From positions 124,001 to 188,000 of the forward strand of contig NZ_VFVR01000004.1 of assembly GCF_006442205.1 (NCBI RefSeq): a DNA stretch of 64,000 bases. Direction: 5' to 3'. Below the pieces are notes generated by a model that ran no database searches, was not told the origin of the DNA, and was given only the letters and a program-made list of their open reading frames with translations. Source of the stretch: Mesorhizobium sp. B2-3-12 (lineage in GTDB: Bacteria > Pseudomonadota > Alphaproteobacteria > Rhizobiales > Rhizobiaceae). A program made the translations under genes and the position numbers. Shown here piece by piece: positions 1 through 8,619 of the stretch (the first letter of the stretch is position 1; each line of letters opens with the position of its first letter).

Positions 1-491
1 CCTCGGTGGTGATTGGTGATGCCGAGATCGAGACGGCGATCCAGGCCGCCAAGCCTGGCGTGCCTGTCGTCACACCAACAATGGCCGGTGTGCGCGGGCT
101 GAACGCCTTCGGCGTGCGTCGGATCAGCATCCTCACGCCCTATACGGTCGAAACCTCCAGGCCGATGGCGACCTATTTCGCCGAGCGAGGTTTCGAGATA
201 GTCAGCTTTACCTGCCTCGGCTTTGAGGACGACCGCGAGATGGCGCGCATTGCCCCGGCAGCGCTTGTCGACCTCGCTCGTCAGGCGATGCATCCGCAGG
301 CCGATGCGCTGTTCGTGTCTTGTACGGCGCTGCGCGGTGCACTCGCGGTCACAGGCATGGAAAAGGCGATCGGCCGTCCGGTGGTGACCAGCAACCAGGC
401 GACCGCTTGGAACTGTCTGCGGCTGTGCGGTGACGAGACTGCCCATCCCGAATTCGGCAGTCTGATGACGCTGCCCTTGCCGGCCGGCTGA
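1..491 (+). CDS. eutA: EutA, ectoine utilization Asp/Glu racemase-fold protein (5' partial)
   Basis: This is the C-terminal part of an aspartate/glutamate-racemase and maleate-isomerase fold protein. The reading frame is open to the left edge, and the roughly 160 residues seen are well short of the about 260 usual for the family, so the true start lies outside the window. The segment FVSCTALR, with its cysteine codon at 321-323, is the second catalytic-cysteine motif of this fold; the first should be just upstream. The assignment to EutA rests mainly on context: eutB begins six bases after the stop, and eutC, doeA and doeB follow in the classic ectoine order. EutA's exact reaction is not settled in the literature. 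Maleate isomerase is the alternative family name. Confidence 0.85.
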   Translation, partial: SVVIGDAEIETAIQAAKPGVPVVTPTMAGVRGLNAFGVRRISILTPYTVETSRPMATYFAERGFEIVSFTCLGFEDDREMARIAPAALVDLARQAMHPQADALFVSCTALRGALAVTGMEKAIGRPVVTSNQATAWNCLRLCGDETAHPEFGSLMTLPLPAG

Positions 492-496
492 CGACC

Positions 497-1489
497 ATGG
501 CGACAGTGACCCTTGGCGATATCCGTGCCGCGCGCGAGCGAATTGCCGGCAAGGTCGAGCGCACATCGACCGTGCTTTCGGTGAGTCTTTCCGAACGACT
601 GGGCGTGCCGGTTCATCTCAAGCTCGAGCATCGCCAGACCACCGGCAGCTTCAAATTGCGCGGTGCATCCAACGCCGTTGCATCGCTTGACGCCGCGGAG
701 AAGGCGCGCGGCGTCGTCGCGGCATCGACCGGCAATCATGGCCGTGCGCTTGCGCATGCGGCGAAGCTCGAGAGCATGCGCGCGGTGATCTGCATGTCGC
801 GTCTGGTGCCTCAGAACAAGCTCGACGAAATCCGCCGCCTCGGCGCGGAAATCCGAATTGTCGGCAACAGCCAGGACGACGCGCAGCAGGAGGTCGATCG
901 GCTGGTGGCGGAGGAGGGACTGGTCATGCTGCCACCCTTCGACCATCCCGCGATCATCGCCGGGCAAGGCACGCTCGGCTTGGAGATGATCGAGCAGGTC
1001 CCGGATGCCGCTCTGGTGCTGGTGCAACTCTCCGGAGGTGGGTTGGCCTCGGGTGTAGCGGCCGCAATCAAAGGCGTTAGCCCCGGCACAAAAATCATCG
1101 GCGTGTCGATGGCGCGCGGCGCGGCGATGAAGGCCAGCCTCGATGCCGGCCGTCCCGTTCTGGTCGAGGAATTGCCGACGCTGGCGGATTCGCTCGGCGG
1201 CGGCATCGGCCTCGACAACCGGCTGACCTTCGCCATGTGCCGCGACCTGCTCGACGATGTCGTCCTGCTCAGTGAGGACGAGATCGTCGCCGGCATTCGC
1301 CATGCCTATGAACAGGAACGCGAGATCGTCGAAGGCGCCGGCGCCGTTGGCATCGCGGCGCTGCTCGCCGGCAAGGTCAAGGCGAGCGCGCCGGTGGTGG
1401 TTCTGCTGTCCGGCCGCAACATCGACATGGGCCTGCACAGGAAAATCGTCTGCGGGGAAATGCCATCGATTTCGGAGCGCGCCGCATGA
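497..1489 (+). CDS. eutB: EutB, threonine dehydratase-like PLP enzyme of ectoine use
   Basis: A fold-type II PLP enzyme of 330 residues resembling threonine dehydratase and serine racemase. The Schiff-base lysine is Lys53 in GSFKLRGA, and the phosphate-binding glycine loop is SGGGLASG at 179-186. There is no C-terminal ACT regulatory domain, which fits a catabolic enzyme. EutB and EutC are thought to act on hydroxyectoine-derived intermediates, feeding them towards ectoine-type products. The start follows eutA by six bases, and the end overlaps the eutC start by four bases, so translation is probably coupled. An isolated gene of this type could be a generic threonine ammonia-lyase; the neighbours make EutB much more likely. 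Confidence 0.88.
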   Translation: MATVTLGDIRAARERIAGKVERTSTVLSVSLSERLGVPVHLKLEHRQTTGSFKLRGASNAVASLDAAEKARGVVAASTGNHGRALAHAAKLESMRAVICMSRLVPQNKLDEIRRLGAEIRIVGNSQDDAQQEVDRLVAEEGLVMLPPFDHPAIIAGQGTLGLEMIEQVPDAALVLVQLSGGGLASGVAAAIKGVSPGTKIIGVSMARGAAMKASLDAGRPVLVEELPTLADSLGGGIGLDNRLTFAMCRDLLDDVVLLSEDEIVAGIRHAYEQEREIVEGAGAVGIAALLAGKVKASAPVVVLLSGRNIDMGLHRKIVCGEMPSISERAA

Positions 1490-2478
1490 GCCGGATGACC
1501 ATCCTCACCGAAGCTGAACTGCGCGAGATCGTGACATTGGATCTCGATGCCGTCGCCTGTGTCGAAAATGCCTTCCGCGCGCTTGCCACGCTGCCGGTGG
1601 CGATGCCGCCGATCCTGCGGCTCGACATCCCCGAGCATCGCGGCGAGGTCGACGTGAAAACAGCCTATGTGCCCGGCATCGACGGCTTCGCCATCAAGAT
1701 CAGCCCCGGCTTCTTCGACAATCCCAAGCTCGGCCTGCCCAGCGTCAATGGCATGATGGTACTTTTGTCAGCGAAGACCGGTCTGGTCGAAGCGTTGCTG
1801 CTCGACAATGGCTATCTGACAGACGTTCGCACCGCTGCCGCCGGAGCCGTCGCGGCCAAACATCTGTCGCGGCCGGACGCGTCCGTCGCCGCGATCTTCG
1901 GCGCCGGCGTCCAGGCGTCACTGCAACTCGAAGCGCTGAAGCTGGTGCGGCCGATCACGCAGGCCCGCATCTGGGCGCGCGATGCCGCCAAGGCGGAAGT
2001 GGCCGCAGCCGCCTTGCGCGAAAGGCTCGGCATCGACGTACGCGCTGTATCAGACGCGGCCAACGCGATTGCCGGCGCCGACATCATCGTCACCACCACG
2101 CCTTCGACCGAGCCGCTGATCAAGGCTGGGTTTGTCTCGGCCGGCCAGCATATCACGGCCATGGGGTCCGACGCCGAGCACAAGAACGAGATCGCGCCGG
2201 CGATCCTGCGCATGGCCGATCTCTATGTCGCCGACAGCGCGAAGCAGACGCGGCGGCTGGGCGAACTGCGCCATGCCATCGCTGCCGGTGTGATGGCGGC
2301 CGATGGCGAGGTGGTTGAACTCGGCCAGATCATCGCCGGCCAAAAACACGGCCGGTGCTCGGCCAGCGATATCACCATTGCCGATCTCACCGGCACCGGC
2401 GTGCAGGACACCGCGATCGCCACGCTCGCCCGCGATCGCGCGCTGGCGGCCAATGCCGGAACCATTTTCGAAAGCTGA
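1486..2478 (+). CDS. eutC: EutC, ornithine cyclodeaminase-family protein of ectoine use
   Basis: A 330-residue member of the ornithine cyclodeaminase/mu-crystallin family. A Rossmann NAD-binding motif, FGAGVQA, lies at about 138-144, preceded by the family segment TDVRTAAAGA at 112-121 and a conserved lysine near residue 71. The ATG lies inside the end of eutB with a four-base overlap. The family includes ornithine cyclodeaminase, ketimine reductases and alanine dehydrogenases, so sequence alone gives only an NAD-linked imine or amino acid reaction. Its position between eutB and doeA gives the EutC call, a step in hydroxyectoine conversion. Confidence 0.87.
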   Translation: MSRMTILTEAELREIVTLDLDAVACVENAFRALATLPVAMPPILRLDIPEHRGEVDVKTAYVPGIDGFAIKISPGFFDNPKLGLPSVNGMMVLLSAKTGLVEALLLDNGYLTDVRTAAAGAVAAKHLSRPDASVAAIFGAGVQASLQLEALKLVRPITQARIWARDAAKAEVAAAALRERLGIDVRAVSDAANAIAGADIIVTTTPSTEPLIKAGFVSAGQHITAMGSDAEHKNEIAPAILRMADLYVADSAKQTRRLGELRHAIAAGVMAADGEVVELGQIIAGQKHGRCSASDITIADLTGTGVQDTAIATLARDRALAANAGTIFES

Positions 2479-2490
2479 TGCTAGCCGCGG

Positions 2491-2539
2491 GAGCATGATC
2501 CGGAAAAGTGGCAACCGGTTTTCCGATCGGATCATGCTC
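2491..2539. repeat. Rhizobial intergenic palindrome between eutC and doeA
   Basis: A long imperfect palindrome. The outer arms GAGCATGATC (2491-2500) and GATCATGCTC (2530-2539) are exact inverse complements. An inner pair, CGGAAAA (2501-2507) and TTTTCCG (2519-2525), is also exact. Elements with this GCATGATC...CGGAAAA consensus are very common between genes in Mesorhizobium and relatives. It could fold in the mRNA between the eutABC and doeAB parts of the transcript and damp or stabilise it, but no T-run follows, so I do not call it a terminator. Confidence 0.8.
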
Positions 2540-2614
2540 CGACAAAAGAATACCTGGAGACAGATTCAACAAAGTTGAAGCGGGTTCCAGGCCCAACAAA
2601 CGAGGACCAACAAA

Positions 2615-3793
2615 ATGCAGCCGAACCTGAAATTCTCGCGAAGCGAATACGCGGATCGCCTCGCCAAGACGCGCAAGGCGATGGAAGCCAAAGGCGTCGA
2701 TCTCCTTGTTGTCAGCGATCCCTCCAACATGGCCTGGCTGACCGGATATGACGGCTGGTCCTTCTATGTGCACCAGGCAGTGATCGTGCCGCCGTCGGGC
2801 GAGCCGGTATGGTACGGCCGTGGCCAGGACGCCAACGGCGCCAAGCGCACCGCTTACCTCGCACAGGACAACATCGTCGGCTATGCCGACCACTATGTGC
2901 AGTCGACAGAACGCCACCCGATGGATTTCCTGTCCAGCGTGCTGAGCGATCGCGGCTGGGGCAAGCTTGCCGTCGGCGTCGAGATGGACAATTACTGGTT
3001 CTCCGCCGCCGCCTTCGCCTCTTTGCAGAAGCATCTGCCCAACGCCCGTTTCGTCGATGCCACCGCGCTCGTCAACTGGCAGCGCGCGGTGAAAAGCCCG
3101 ACCGAAATCGACTATATGCGCAAGGCAGCCCGTATCGTCGAGGCGATGCATCAGCGCATCGTCGACAAGATCGAAGTCGGCATGCGCAAGAACGATCTCG
3201 TCGCCGAAATCTACGATGCCGGCACACGCGGCGTCGACGGCATCGGCGGCGACTATCCCGCGATCGTGCCACTGCTGCCATCCGGCGCGGATGCCTCGGC
3301 GCCGCACCTGACTTGGGACGACAAGCCGATGAAGCGGGGCGAGGGCACCTTCTTCGAGATCGCCGGCTGCTACAACAGGTATCATTGCCCGCTGTCGCGC
3401 ACCGTCTTCCTCGGTAAGCCGACGCAGGAATTCCTCGATGCCGAGAAGGCGACGCTGGAAGGCATGGAAGCAGGCCTCGCCGCCGCCAGGCCGGGCAATG
3501 CCTGCGAGGATATCGCCAATGCCTTCTTCGCCGTGCTGAAGAAATACGGCATCGTCAAGGACAACCGCACCGGTTACTCGATCGGCCTGTCCTATCCGCC
3601 GGACTGGGGCGAACGCACGATGAGCCTGCGTCCCGGCGACCGCACCGAACTCAGGCCAGGCATGACCTTCCATTTCATGACCGGCCTCTGGCTGGAGACG
3701 ATGGGACTGGAGATCACCGAATCCATCCTGATCACCGAAACCGGCGTCGAGTGCCTGGCCAATGTGCCGCGCAAGCTGGTGGTGAAGGATTGA
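2615..3793 (+). CDS. doeA: DoeA (EutD), ectoine hydrolase, M24/creatinase fold
   Basis: A 392-residue pita-bread fold (peptidase M24) protein that opens the ectoine ring to N-acetyl-2,4-diaminobutyrate. The creatinase-type N-domain is followed by the catalytic domain from about residue 160. His231 in PHLTW matches the conserved active-site histidine. The aspartates that bind metal in true M24 aminopeptidases are missing: GCYNRYHCPLSRT stands where a metal-binding DxG...D pattern is expected. This fits the metal-independent creatinase-like subgroup to which DoeA belongs. An AGGA lies about nine bases before the ATG. The 136-base leader from eutC contains a palindrome. doeB follows after five bases. 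Confidence 0.9.
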   Translation: MQPNLKFSRSEYADRLAKTRKAMEAKGVDLLVVSDPSNMAWLTGYDGWSFYVHQAVIVPPSGEPVWYGRGQDANGAKRTAYLAQDNIVGYADHYVQSTERHPMDFLSSVLSDRGWGKLAVGVEMDNYWFSAAAFASLQKHLPNARFVDATALVNWQRAVKSPTEIDYMRKAARIVEAMHQRIVDKIEVGMRKNDLVAEIYDAGTRGVDGIGGDYPAIVPLLPSGADASAPHLTWDDKPMKRGEGTFFEIAGCYNRYHCPLSRTVFLGKPTQEFLDAEKATLEGMEAGLAAARPGNACEDIANAFFAVLKKYGIVKDNRTGYSIGLSYPPDWGERTMSLRPGDRTELRPGMTFHFMTGLWLETMGLEITESILITETGVECLANVPRKLVVKD

Positions 3794-3798
3794 GCCCG

Positions 3799-4800
3799 AT
3801 GTCCAGTCTCCGCCCGTCGTCGATCGCGCCGACCGTCGACTTCGACCGCGACGGCGTTCAGCATGGTTTCCTGCGCTTGCCCTATAGCCGCGACGACTCG
3901 GCCTGGGGCTCGGTGATGATCCCGATCTGCGTCATCCGCAACGGCAAGGGGCCGGCGGCGCTGCTGACCGGCGGCAACCATGGTGACGAGTATGAGGGGC
4001 CGCTCGCGCTCTACGAACTCGCCCGAACGCTCGATCCCAGCCGGATCAGCGGCACGGTGATCATCGTGCCGGCGATGAACTATCCGGCTTTCCGGGCAGG
4101 CACGCGCACCTCACCGATCGACAAGGGCAACATGAACCGCAGCTTTCCCGGCCGGCCGGACGGCACGGTGACGCAGAAGATCGCCGATTATTTCCAACGC
4201 GAGTTGCTTCCCCGCGCCGACATCGTCTTCGACTTCCATTCCGGCGGCAAAACGCTGGATTTCTTGCCGTTCTGCGCCGCGCACACGCTGCCCGACAAGG
4301 CGCAGGAACAAAAAGCCTTCGCGGCGGTCGAGGCCTTTTCGGCGCCGTTCTCGATGCGCATGACCGAGATCGATGCGGTCGGCATGTATGACACGGCGGC
4401 CGAGGAGATGGGCAAGGTCTTCGTCACCACCGAACTCGGGGGCGGCGGCACATCGCGTGCCGAGACGGTGCGGATCGCCCGGCGTGGCATTCTCAACGTG
4501 CTGCGCCATGCGGGCATTGTCGATGGTGCGGTCGAGAAGACTAGAACTCAATGGCTCGACATGCCTTCGGGCGATTGTTTCGCCTTCGCCGAGGACGACG
4601 GCATGATCGAAACCATGGTCGATCTCGGCGAGTCCGTCGAAGAGGGCGCGGTGCTGGCTCGTATCCATTCGACCGGCCGCACTGGTGTCGCCCCCCAGGA
4701 GATCCGCGCGAACATGTCGGGCATGCTGGCGGCGCGCCATTTCCCCGGACTGGTCAAGGCCGGCGACTGTGCCGCGGTGGTCGCCGTGAAGGTCGATTGA
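3799..4800 (+). CDS. doeB: DoeB (EutE), N-acetyl-L-2,4-diaminobutyrate deacetylase
   Basis: A 333-residue zinc enzyme of the AstE/AspA (succinylglutamate desuccinylase/aspartoacylase) family. His61 and Glu64 in GGNHGDE and His147 in DFHSGG form the expected zinc site. It removes the acetyl group from N-acetyl-diaminobutyrate made by DoeA, giving 2,4-diaminobutyrate. The ATG five bases after doeA is preferred over a GTG inside doeA, because the upstream extension is not family-like. An inverted repeat lies just after the stop. The later enzymes DoeC and DoeD (aldehyde dehydrogenase and aminotransferase) are not in the window. Confidence 0.9.
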   Translation: MSSLRPSSIAPTVDFDRDGVQHGFLRLPYSRDDSAWGSVMIPICVIRNGKGPAALLTGGNHGDEYEGPLALYELARTLDPSRISGTVIIVPAMNYPAFRAGTRTSPIDKGNMNRSFPGRPDGTVTQKIADYFQRELLPRADIVFDFHSGGKTLDFLPFCAAHTLPDKAQEQKAFAAVEAFSAPFSMRMTEIDAVGMYDTAAEEMGKVFVTTELGGGGTSRAETVRIARRGILNVLRHAGIVDGAVEKTRTQWLDMPSGDCFAFAEDDGMIETMVDLGESVEEGAVLARIHSTGRTGVAPQEIRANMSGMLAARHFPGLVKAGDCAAVVAVKVD

Positions 4801-4805
4801 CCAAT

Positions 4806-4830
4806 TCCGCCCCGACCACACCGGGGCGGA
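4806..4830. terminator. Hairpin after doeB, possible terminator
   Basis: Perfect 9-bp arms TCCGCCCCG (4806-4814) and CGGGGCGGA (4822-4830) enclose a 7-base loop, starting five bases after the doeB stop. No T-tract follows, so it would be a weak or Rho-assisted terminator, or a 3' stabiliser, at the end of the ectoine operon. Confidence 0.5.
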
Positions 4831-4893
4831 CCGCTCCATCGACAATTTCTGGTTTCACTCTTCTGGCCCCGAAACCAAAGCGCTCCCGTACAC

Positions 4894-4909
4894 GGGATAC
4901 TTATATCCC
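4894..4909. promoter_or_regulatory. Inverted repeat upstream of the GntR gene
   Basis: GGGATA (4894-4899) and TATCCC (4904-4909) form a perfect 6-bp inverted repeat with a 4-base spacer, about 30 bases before the GTG of the FadR-type regulator. Its position would suit an autoregulatory operator. It does not match the usual TGGTnnnACCA-like FadR-family consensus, so the role is a guess. Confidence 0.3.
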
Positions 4910-4938
4910 CTGACGTTTTCCAATAGGCTGGATTTCGC

Positions 4939-5637
4939 GTGACAGGGGAGCTTCGATTGCGCGGATTCACGGAAGGCCTGATCGAAAAGCCGCGGACGGT
5001 GGCGGAGCAGGTCGCCAATGTCCTGCGCGAGGCCATAGCCAGCGGATCGCTGAAGGCAGGCACAACGCTGCGTCAGGATGAACTGGCCGAGCAGTTCGGC
5101 TTCAGCCGCATGCCGATCCGGGACGCGCTTCGCCAATTGGAAGCCGAGGGCATCGTTTCCATCCATCCCACGAAGGGCGCGCATGTCGCCGGGATGGATG
5201 GAGCCGAGATCGCCGAAATATACGCGGTGCGCGAATTGCTCGAATGCGAGGCGCTCCGGCTGTCCGTTCCGGTCCTGCCCGGCGCCAAGCTTGAAGAAGC
5301 CGAGCAGGCTCTCGACCAGATCGATGCCGAGCGCAATGTCGGTCGCTGGGGCGCCCTGAACAGGGTCTTTCACCTGTCGCTCTACGATGCCTGCGGCAAC
5401 CGCCGTTTGCTTGACCTGATCGATGCGCATCACAACGCCGCCGACCGCTATGTCCGCATCCTGCTGTCGAACCTCGACTATCGCACCCGCTCGCAGAGCG
5501 AGCATCGCGATCTGCTGGCCGCTTGCCGGCGGCGTGACGAGAAGAAGGCCGTGAGCGTTCTGAGGCAGCATCTTCGCGAAGGCAGCGACACACTCGTCAA
5601 TGCGATAGAGGGTGGCGGACTGTCGCGAAAATCCTAA
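4939..5637 (+). CDS. GntR family (FadR/FCD type) transcriptional regulator
   Basis: A 232-residue regulator with an N-terminal winged helix (recognition segment around FSRMPIRDALRQLEAEG, residues about 56-72) and an all-helical C-terminal FCD ligand-binding domain, typical of the FadR subfamily. These usually repress catabolic operons and release DNA when bound by a small carboxylate. The start is a GTG with no strong Shine-Dalgarno. It follows doeB by 138 bases in the same direction, so control of the ectoine genes is plausible. However, the known ectoine regulator EnuR is of the MocR subfamily, with a PLP-binding aminotransferase-like domain that this protein lacks. Its effector is unknown. 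Confidence 0.85.
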   Translation: MTGELRLRGFTEGLIEKPRTVAEQVANVLREAIASGSLKAGTTLRQDELAEQFGFSRMPIRDALRQLEAEGIVSIHPTKGAHVAGMDGAEIAEIYAVRELLECEALRLSVPVLPGAKLEEAEQALDQIDAERNVGRWGALNRVFHLSLYDACGNRRLLDLIDAHHNAADRYVRILLSNLDYRTRSQSEHRDLLAACRRRDEKKAVSVLRQHLREGSDTLVNAIEGGGLSRKS

Positions 5638-5856
5638 GCCGAAAGCGTGGTTCGAATGCCTTTGACAGTCTGCGAATAGGGTCACGGAGATCAACGACAC
5701 TGCCTTCGGCGCTGGTGGACTAAGCCGCCCTTCATCCGGTCGCTTGCACTGAGGCGGGCAGCTCGCACTCCTTGCATCGCAGCCTTGGTCGATTAACATG
5801 GTTTCATGGCGGTTAGGGCGCGGACGATCTCGATGGCAAGGCGGGAAGCGCGATAG

Positions 5857-6231
5857 ATGTGGGTCAAGCGGCTTTCCTCTGACGAGAAACTAATCATCAC
5901 CGCTGCCTGCGAGCGTTTCATCGCGGATGTTCTGAAGCCTCGATTCATCCCCAGCCAACCGAATCGGCTCGATCATCCGGTGGCCATCTTCGGCAAATGG
6001 CGAGGAGGCAAATACGGTTTATCGGCGCGCTACCATTTCGATGACGGTGAAGACTTCAACGTTCCCTTCGCTCGGCTCGATCACGTGGAGGAGGACGTCC
6101 GTGCCGAAACCCGGTTCGACCTCATGTGGCATAGGCACACCGGGGCATGGTGGCGGTTGCACGCCGCCGTTACGGTCGAAGAGGCCCTGCGCCTGATTGC
6201 TGATGACACAAGGCTTCAGCCGCCGTTATGA
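5857..6231 (+). CDS. Small conserved-looking protein, possibly DUF3024-like
   Basis: A 124-residue soluble protein with no signal peptide or membrane segment. An N-terminal helix (EKLIITAACERFIADVLKPR) leads into a beta-rich domain with tryptophan-rich patches (FGKWRGG; DLMWHRHTGAWWRLH). The last part recalls the short DUF3024 family, but I cannot confirm this by eye. The stop overlaps the ATG of the SWIM-domain gene by four bases, so the two are almost certainly co-translated. The 219 bases upstream, from the gntR stop, show no clear promoter or repeat. Confidence 0.6.
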   Translation: MWVKRLSSDEKLIITAACERFIADVLKPRFIPSQPNRLDHPVAIFGKWRGGKYGLSARYHFDDGEDFNVPFARLDHVEEDVRAETRFDLMWHRHTGAWWRLHAAVTVEEALRLIADDTRLQPPL

Positions 6232-7910
6232 ACCACGAGAACAGTCGTCCCCGCTTCGATGTCGATGCCTTGCGCGACCTTGTCGGCGACAAAGTCTTCT
6301 CGCGCGGAGAGGCCTACTGGCGTGATGGGGTGGTGGAGTTGCTGGCCGTCGGGCCGAAACGGGTACTGGCGCAGGTTGCCGGCCCGCAGGACTACCGTGT
6401 CGAACTGACGGGGCGGGGCGAATCGGCCGACGGGACGTGTTCTTGCCCCGCCTTCGGCGATTGGGGCTATTGCAAACATTGGGTGGCGACGGCGCTCGCG
6501 GCAAATGCGGCAGGCAGCGATGCCGAAGCGAAAAGCCTCGACGCCTTCGCGGAAATTCGCCGATATCTGAACGGCAAGGACGTTTCGGCGCTCGTCGAGA
6601 CGATCATGGATTGCGTCGAGCGCGACCCTATTTTGTTTCGCAGGCTGGCGGCTGCCTCAATTGTCACGCATGAGGACGGCGCGACCCTTGAGGCGCGTCT
6701 TGGCAAGATGATCGACGGCGCGACCGCGACGAACGGTTTCGTCGACTACAGCGAGGCCGCCTGTTGGGCGCGAGGTGTCGACGAGGTGCTCGATGTGATC
6801 GCCGAACTCTCGACCAAGCAAGCTGGCATCGCGCTCGGGCTTGCGATGCGGACTATCGACAGGATCGAGAGCGCCATCGATGATATTGATGATTCCGATG
6901 GTCATTGCGGCGCTCTTCTCGACAGGGCATGCGAACTGCACCGAACCGCCGCCCAGACGGCACGACCTGCCCCCTTGTCTCTGGCGCGAGACCTCTTCGC
7001 CCGTGAGATGAAGGACAATTACGACATCTTCGGTGGTGCGGCCGGGCGTTATGGAGATATCCTTGGCGATGAAGGTTTGGCGGAATATCATCGTCTCGCC
7101 ACCGAAGCTTGGGAGAAGCTTCCCGCGAGTTCCGGTAAGAACCGGACTGGCATGGGCCGGCCCGAAAACCATTTCAGGCTGCGGGAACTCCTCGATTTCT
7201 TTGCCGAGCGCGATGGCGACGTGGAGGCGCGTATCGCGCTTCGCGCCAAGCATCTGGACTCACAGGGAAGCTATCTGAAAATCGCACAATTCTGCCTCTC
7301 GCAAGATCGGGCAAAAGAGGCTTTGCGTTGGGTCGAGGACGGGTTGTGGATGTTCGAAGACGACCTGCCTGACGAGCGGCTCATTGCGCTGGCGGTCGAC
7401 CTGCTCTCCAAGGCCGGCCGAGATGGCGACGCAGAGGCGCATTTGTGGCGTGCCTTCGAGAAGGCGCCGAGCCTCGAACTTTATCAGCGTCTGTGTAAGG
7501 CGGCCGGCGCGGCGGCACGCGACAAAGCTGTCAAGCGCCTTCAATCCCGGCTGACAGGCGCGAAGTCTTCCGCCTGGCATTTTCCGGCTGATCTGCTCAT
7601 CACCATCCTGATGGAGGAGAAGCAGTTTGAAAGGGCTTGGCTCAATGTGCGCGACCATGGCGCGTCGGAAGGACTGAAGCAGAAACTTGCGCGGGCCAGC
7701 GAGGCTACGCATCCGAGAGAGGCACTGATGGTTTACGCCGCAAGCGTCGATCAAATGGCCCAACTGGGCGGTGATGGCGCATATGCCGAGGCGGCAGCAC
7801 TGATCGGTCGCATGGCCGGGCTGCACGGTGCATCGGCGCATGCCGCCTATCTGGCGGATGTAAAGGTCCGCTTCGGTCGCAAGCGCAATTTCATGAAGCT
7901 GTTGGCCTGA
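6228..7910 (+). CDS. SWIM zinc-finger protein with helical repeat C-terminus
   Basis: A 560-residue protein. Its N-terminus holds a SWIM zinc finger, CxC...CxH, with Cys71, Cys73, Cys82 and His84, preceded by the family segment FSRGEAYWRDGVVELL. The rest is predicted to be helical and repeat-like (pairs such as LDSQGSYLKIAQFCLSQDRA and KEALRWVEDGLWMFEDD), resembling TPR or other alpha-solenoid repeats. SWIM domains bind DNA or protein partners and occur in ATPases, transposases and plant FHY3-type factors; the stand-alone bacterial form has no firm role. It overlaps the small gene upstream by four bases and is one base from the nucleotidyltransferase-like gene downstream. Confidence 0.75.
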   Translation: MNHENSRPRFDVDALRDLVGDKVFSRGEAYWRDGVVELLAVGPKRVLAQVAGPQDYRVELTGRGESADGTCSCPAFGDWGYCKHWVATALAANAAGSDAEAKSLDAFAEIRRYLNGKDVSALVETIMDCVERDPILFRRLAAASIVTHEDGATLEARLGKMIDGATATNGFVDYSEAACWARGVDEVLDVIAELSTKQAGIALGLAMRTIDRIESAIDDIDDSDGHCGALLDRACELHRTAAQTARPAPLSLARDLFAREMKDNYDIFGGAAGRYGDILGDEGLAEYHRLATEAWEKLPASSGKNRTGMGRPENHFRLRELLDFFAERDGDVEARIALRAKHLDSQGSYLKIAQFCLSQDRAKEALRWVEDGLWMFEDDLPDERLIALAVDLLSKAGRDGDAEAHLWRAFEKAPSLELYQRLCKAAGAAARDKAVKRLQSRLTGAKSSAWHFPADLLITILMEEKQFERAWLNVRDHGASEGLKQKLARASEATHPREALMVYAASVDQMAQLGGDGAYAEAAALIGRMAGLHGASAHAAYLADVKVRFGRKRNFMKLLA

Positions 7911-7911
7911 C

Positions 7912-8493
7912 ATGCGCCGCGCGGCCATCGAGCAACAGGACCGCTATATGGTGGAACGCCAGCGGCAGTTTCGTGCCGCGGCGGATATCGTCACCGATGC
8001 CTGGATGCGCTTCCAGGAGGTGGTTGCGGTGGCGGTAATCGGCTCTGTCGCCAAGCCGCTCTGGAAAGAAGTGCCGCGTTTCTCCGAATTCCGGCGTTCG
8101 CGGATCGAGGTCTGGCACGAATGTGGCGATCTTGACCTGGCACTCTGGCTCGATTCCCAGCAGCGGCTTGGCGAACTGCGTCGCGCCGGCGCTCTTGCCT
8201 TGCGCGAAGCGTTCGAGAAAGGCATGGGGATCAGCGTCGCCGATCATCAGCTGGACGTTTTTCTGATCGAACCCGGCAGCGATATCTATCTCGGCCGGCT
8301 ATGCAAATTCAGCCAATGCCCCAAGCAGAAGATCGACTGCATGGTACCAGGTTGCGGCGAGGTTGCTTTCAACAAGCGCATCGCTGAATTCCCGCCGCAT
8401 GCCGATCTGCTCGCCCCAGCCGAAGGTGCGATGCTCTACAGGCGCGGCGTCGGCCGGGTGCGCTCCGCGCTCGATCTGCCGCAGACCCGTTGA
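7912..8493 (+). CDS. Nucleotidyltransferase-like protein with possible zinc knuckle
   Basis: A 193-residue protein with marks of a minimal nucleotidyltransferase fold: a glycine-serine turn (VIGSVA, Gly44-Ser45), a DxD pair (GDLDLALW, Asp73 and Asp75) and a third acidic residue on a strand (QLDVFLIE, Asp115). The gap between GS and DxD is longer than in typical minimal MNT proteins. Four cysteines, Cys131, Cys136, Cys143 and Cys148 (CX4CX6CX4C), could bind zinc. It lies one base after the SWIM gene, so the three genes form one unit. I infer the fold from motif spacing only; the substrate (tRNA, protein or small molecule) is unknown. Confidence 0.55.
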   Translation: MRRAAIEQQDRYMVERQRQFRAAADIVTDAWMRFQEVVAVAVIGSVAKPLWKEVPRFSEFRRSRIEVWHECGDLDLALWLDSQQRLGELRRAGALALREAFEKGMGISVADHQLDVFLIEPGSDIYLGRLCKFSQCPKQKIDCMVPGCGEVAFNKRIAEFPPHADLLAPAEGAMLYRRGVGRVRSALDLPQTR

Positions 8494-8619
8494 ACGTCCT
8501 TCACGGTCCGTCGGCCCGCACCTCGAGGCTGGAAAATCGCGTGAAGCCTGGCGACAATTTGCTTCTGCTCACATTCGCTGCCACATATTGCAACATCAAT
8601 GCTTGACACGAGGATCGCC

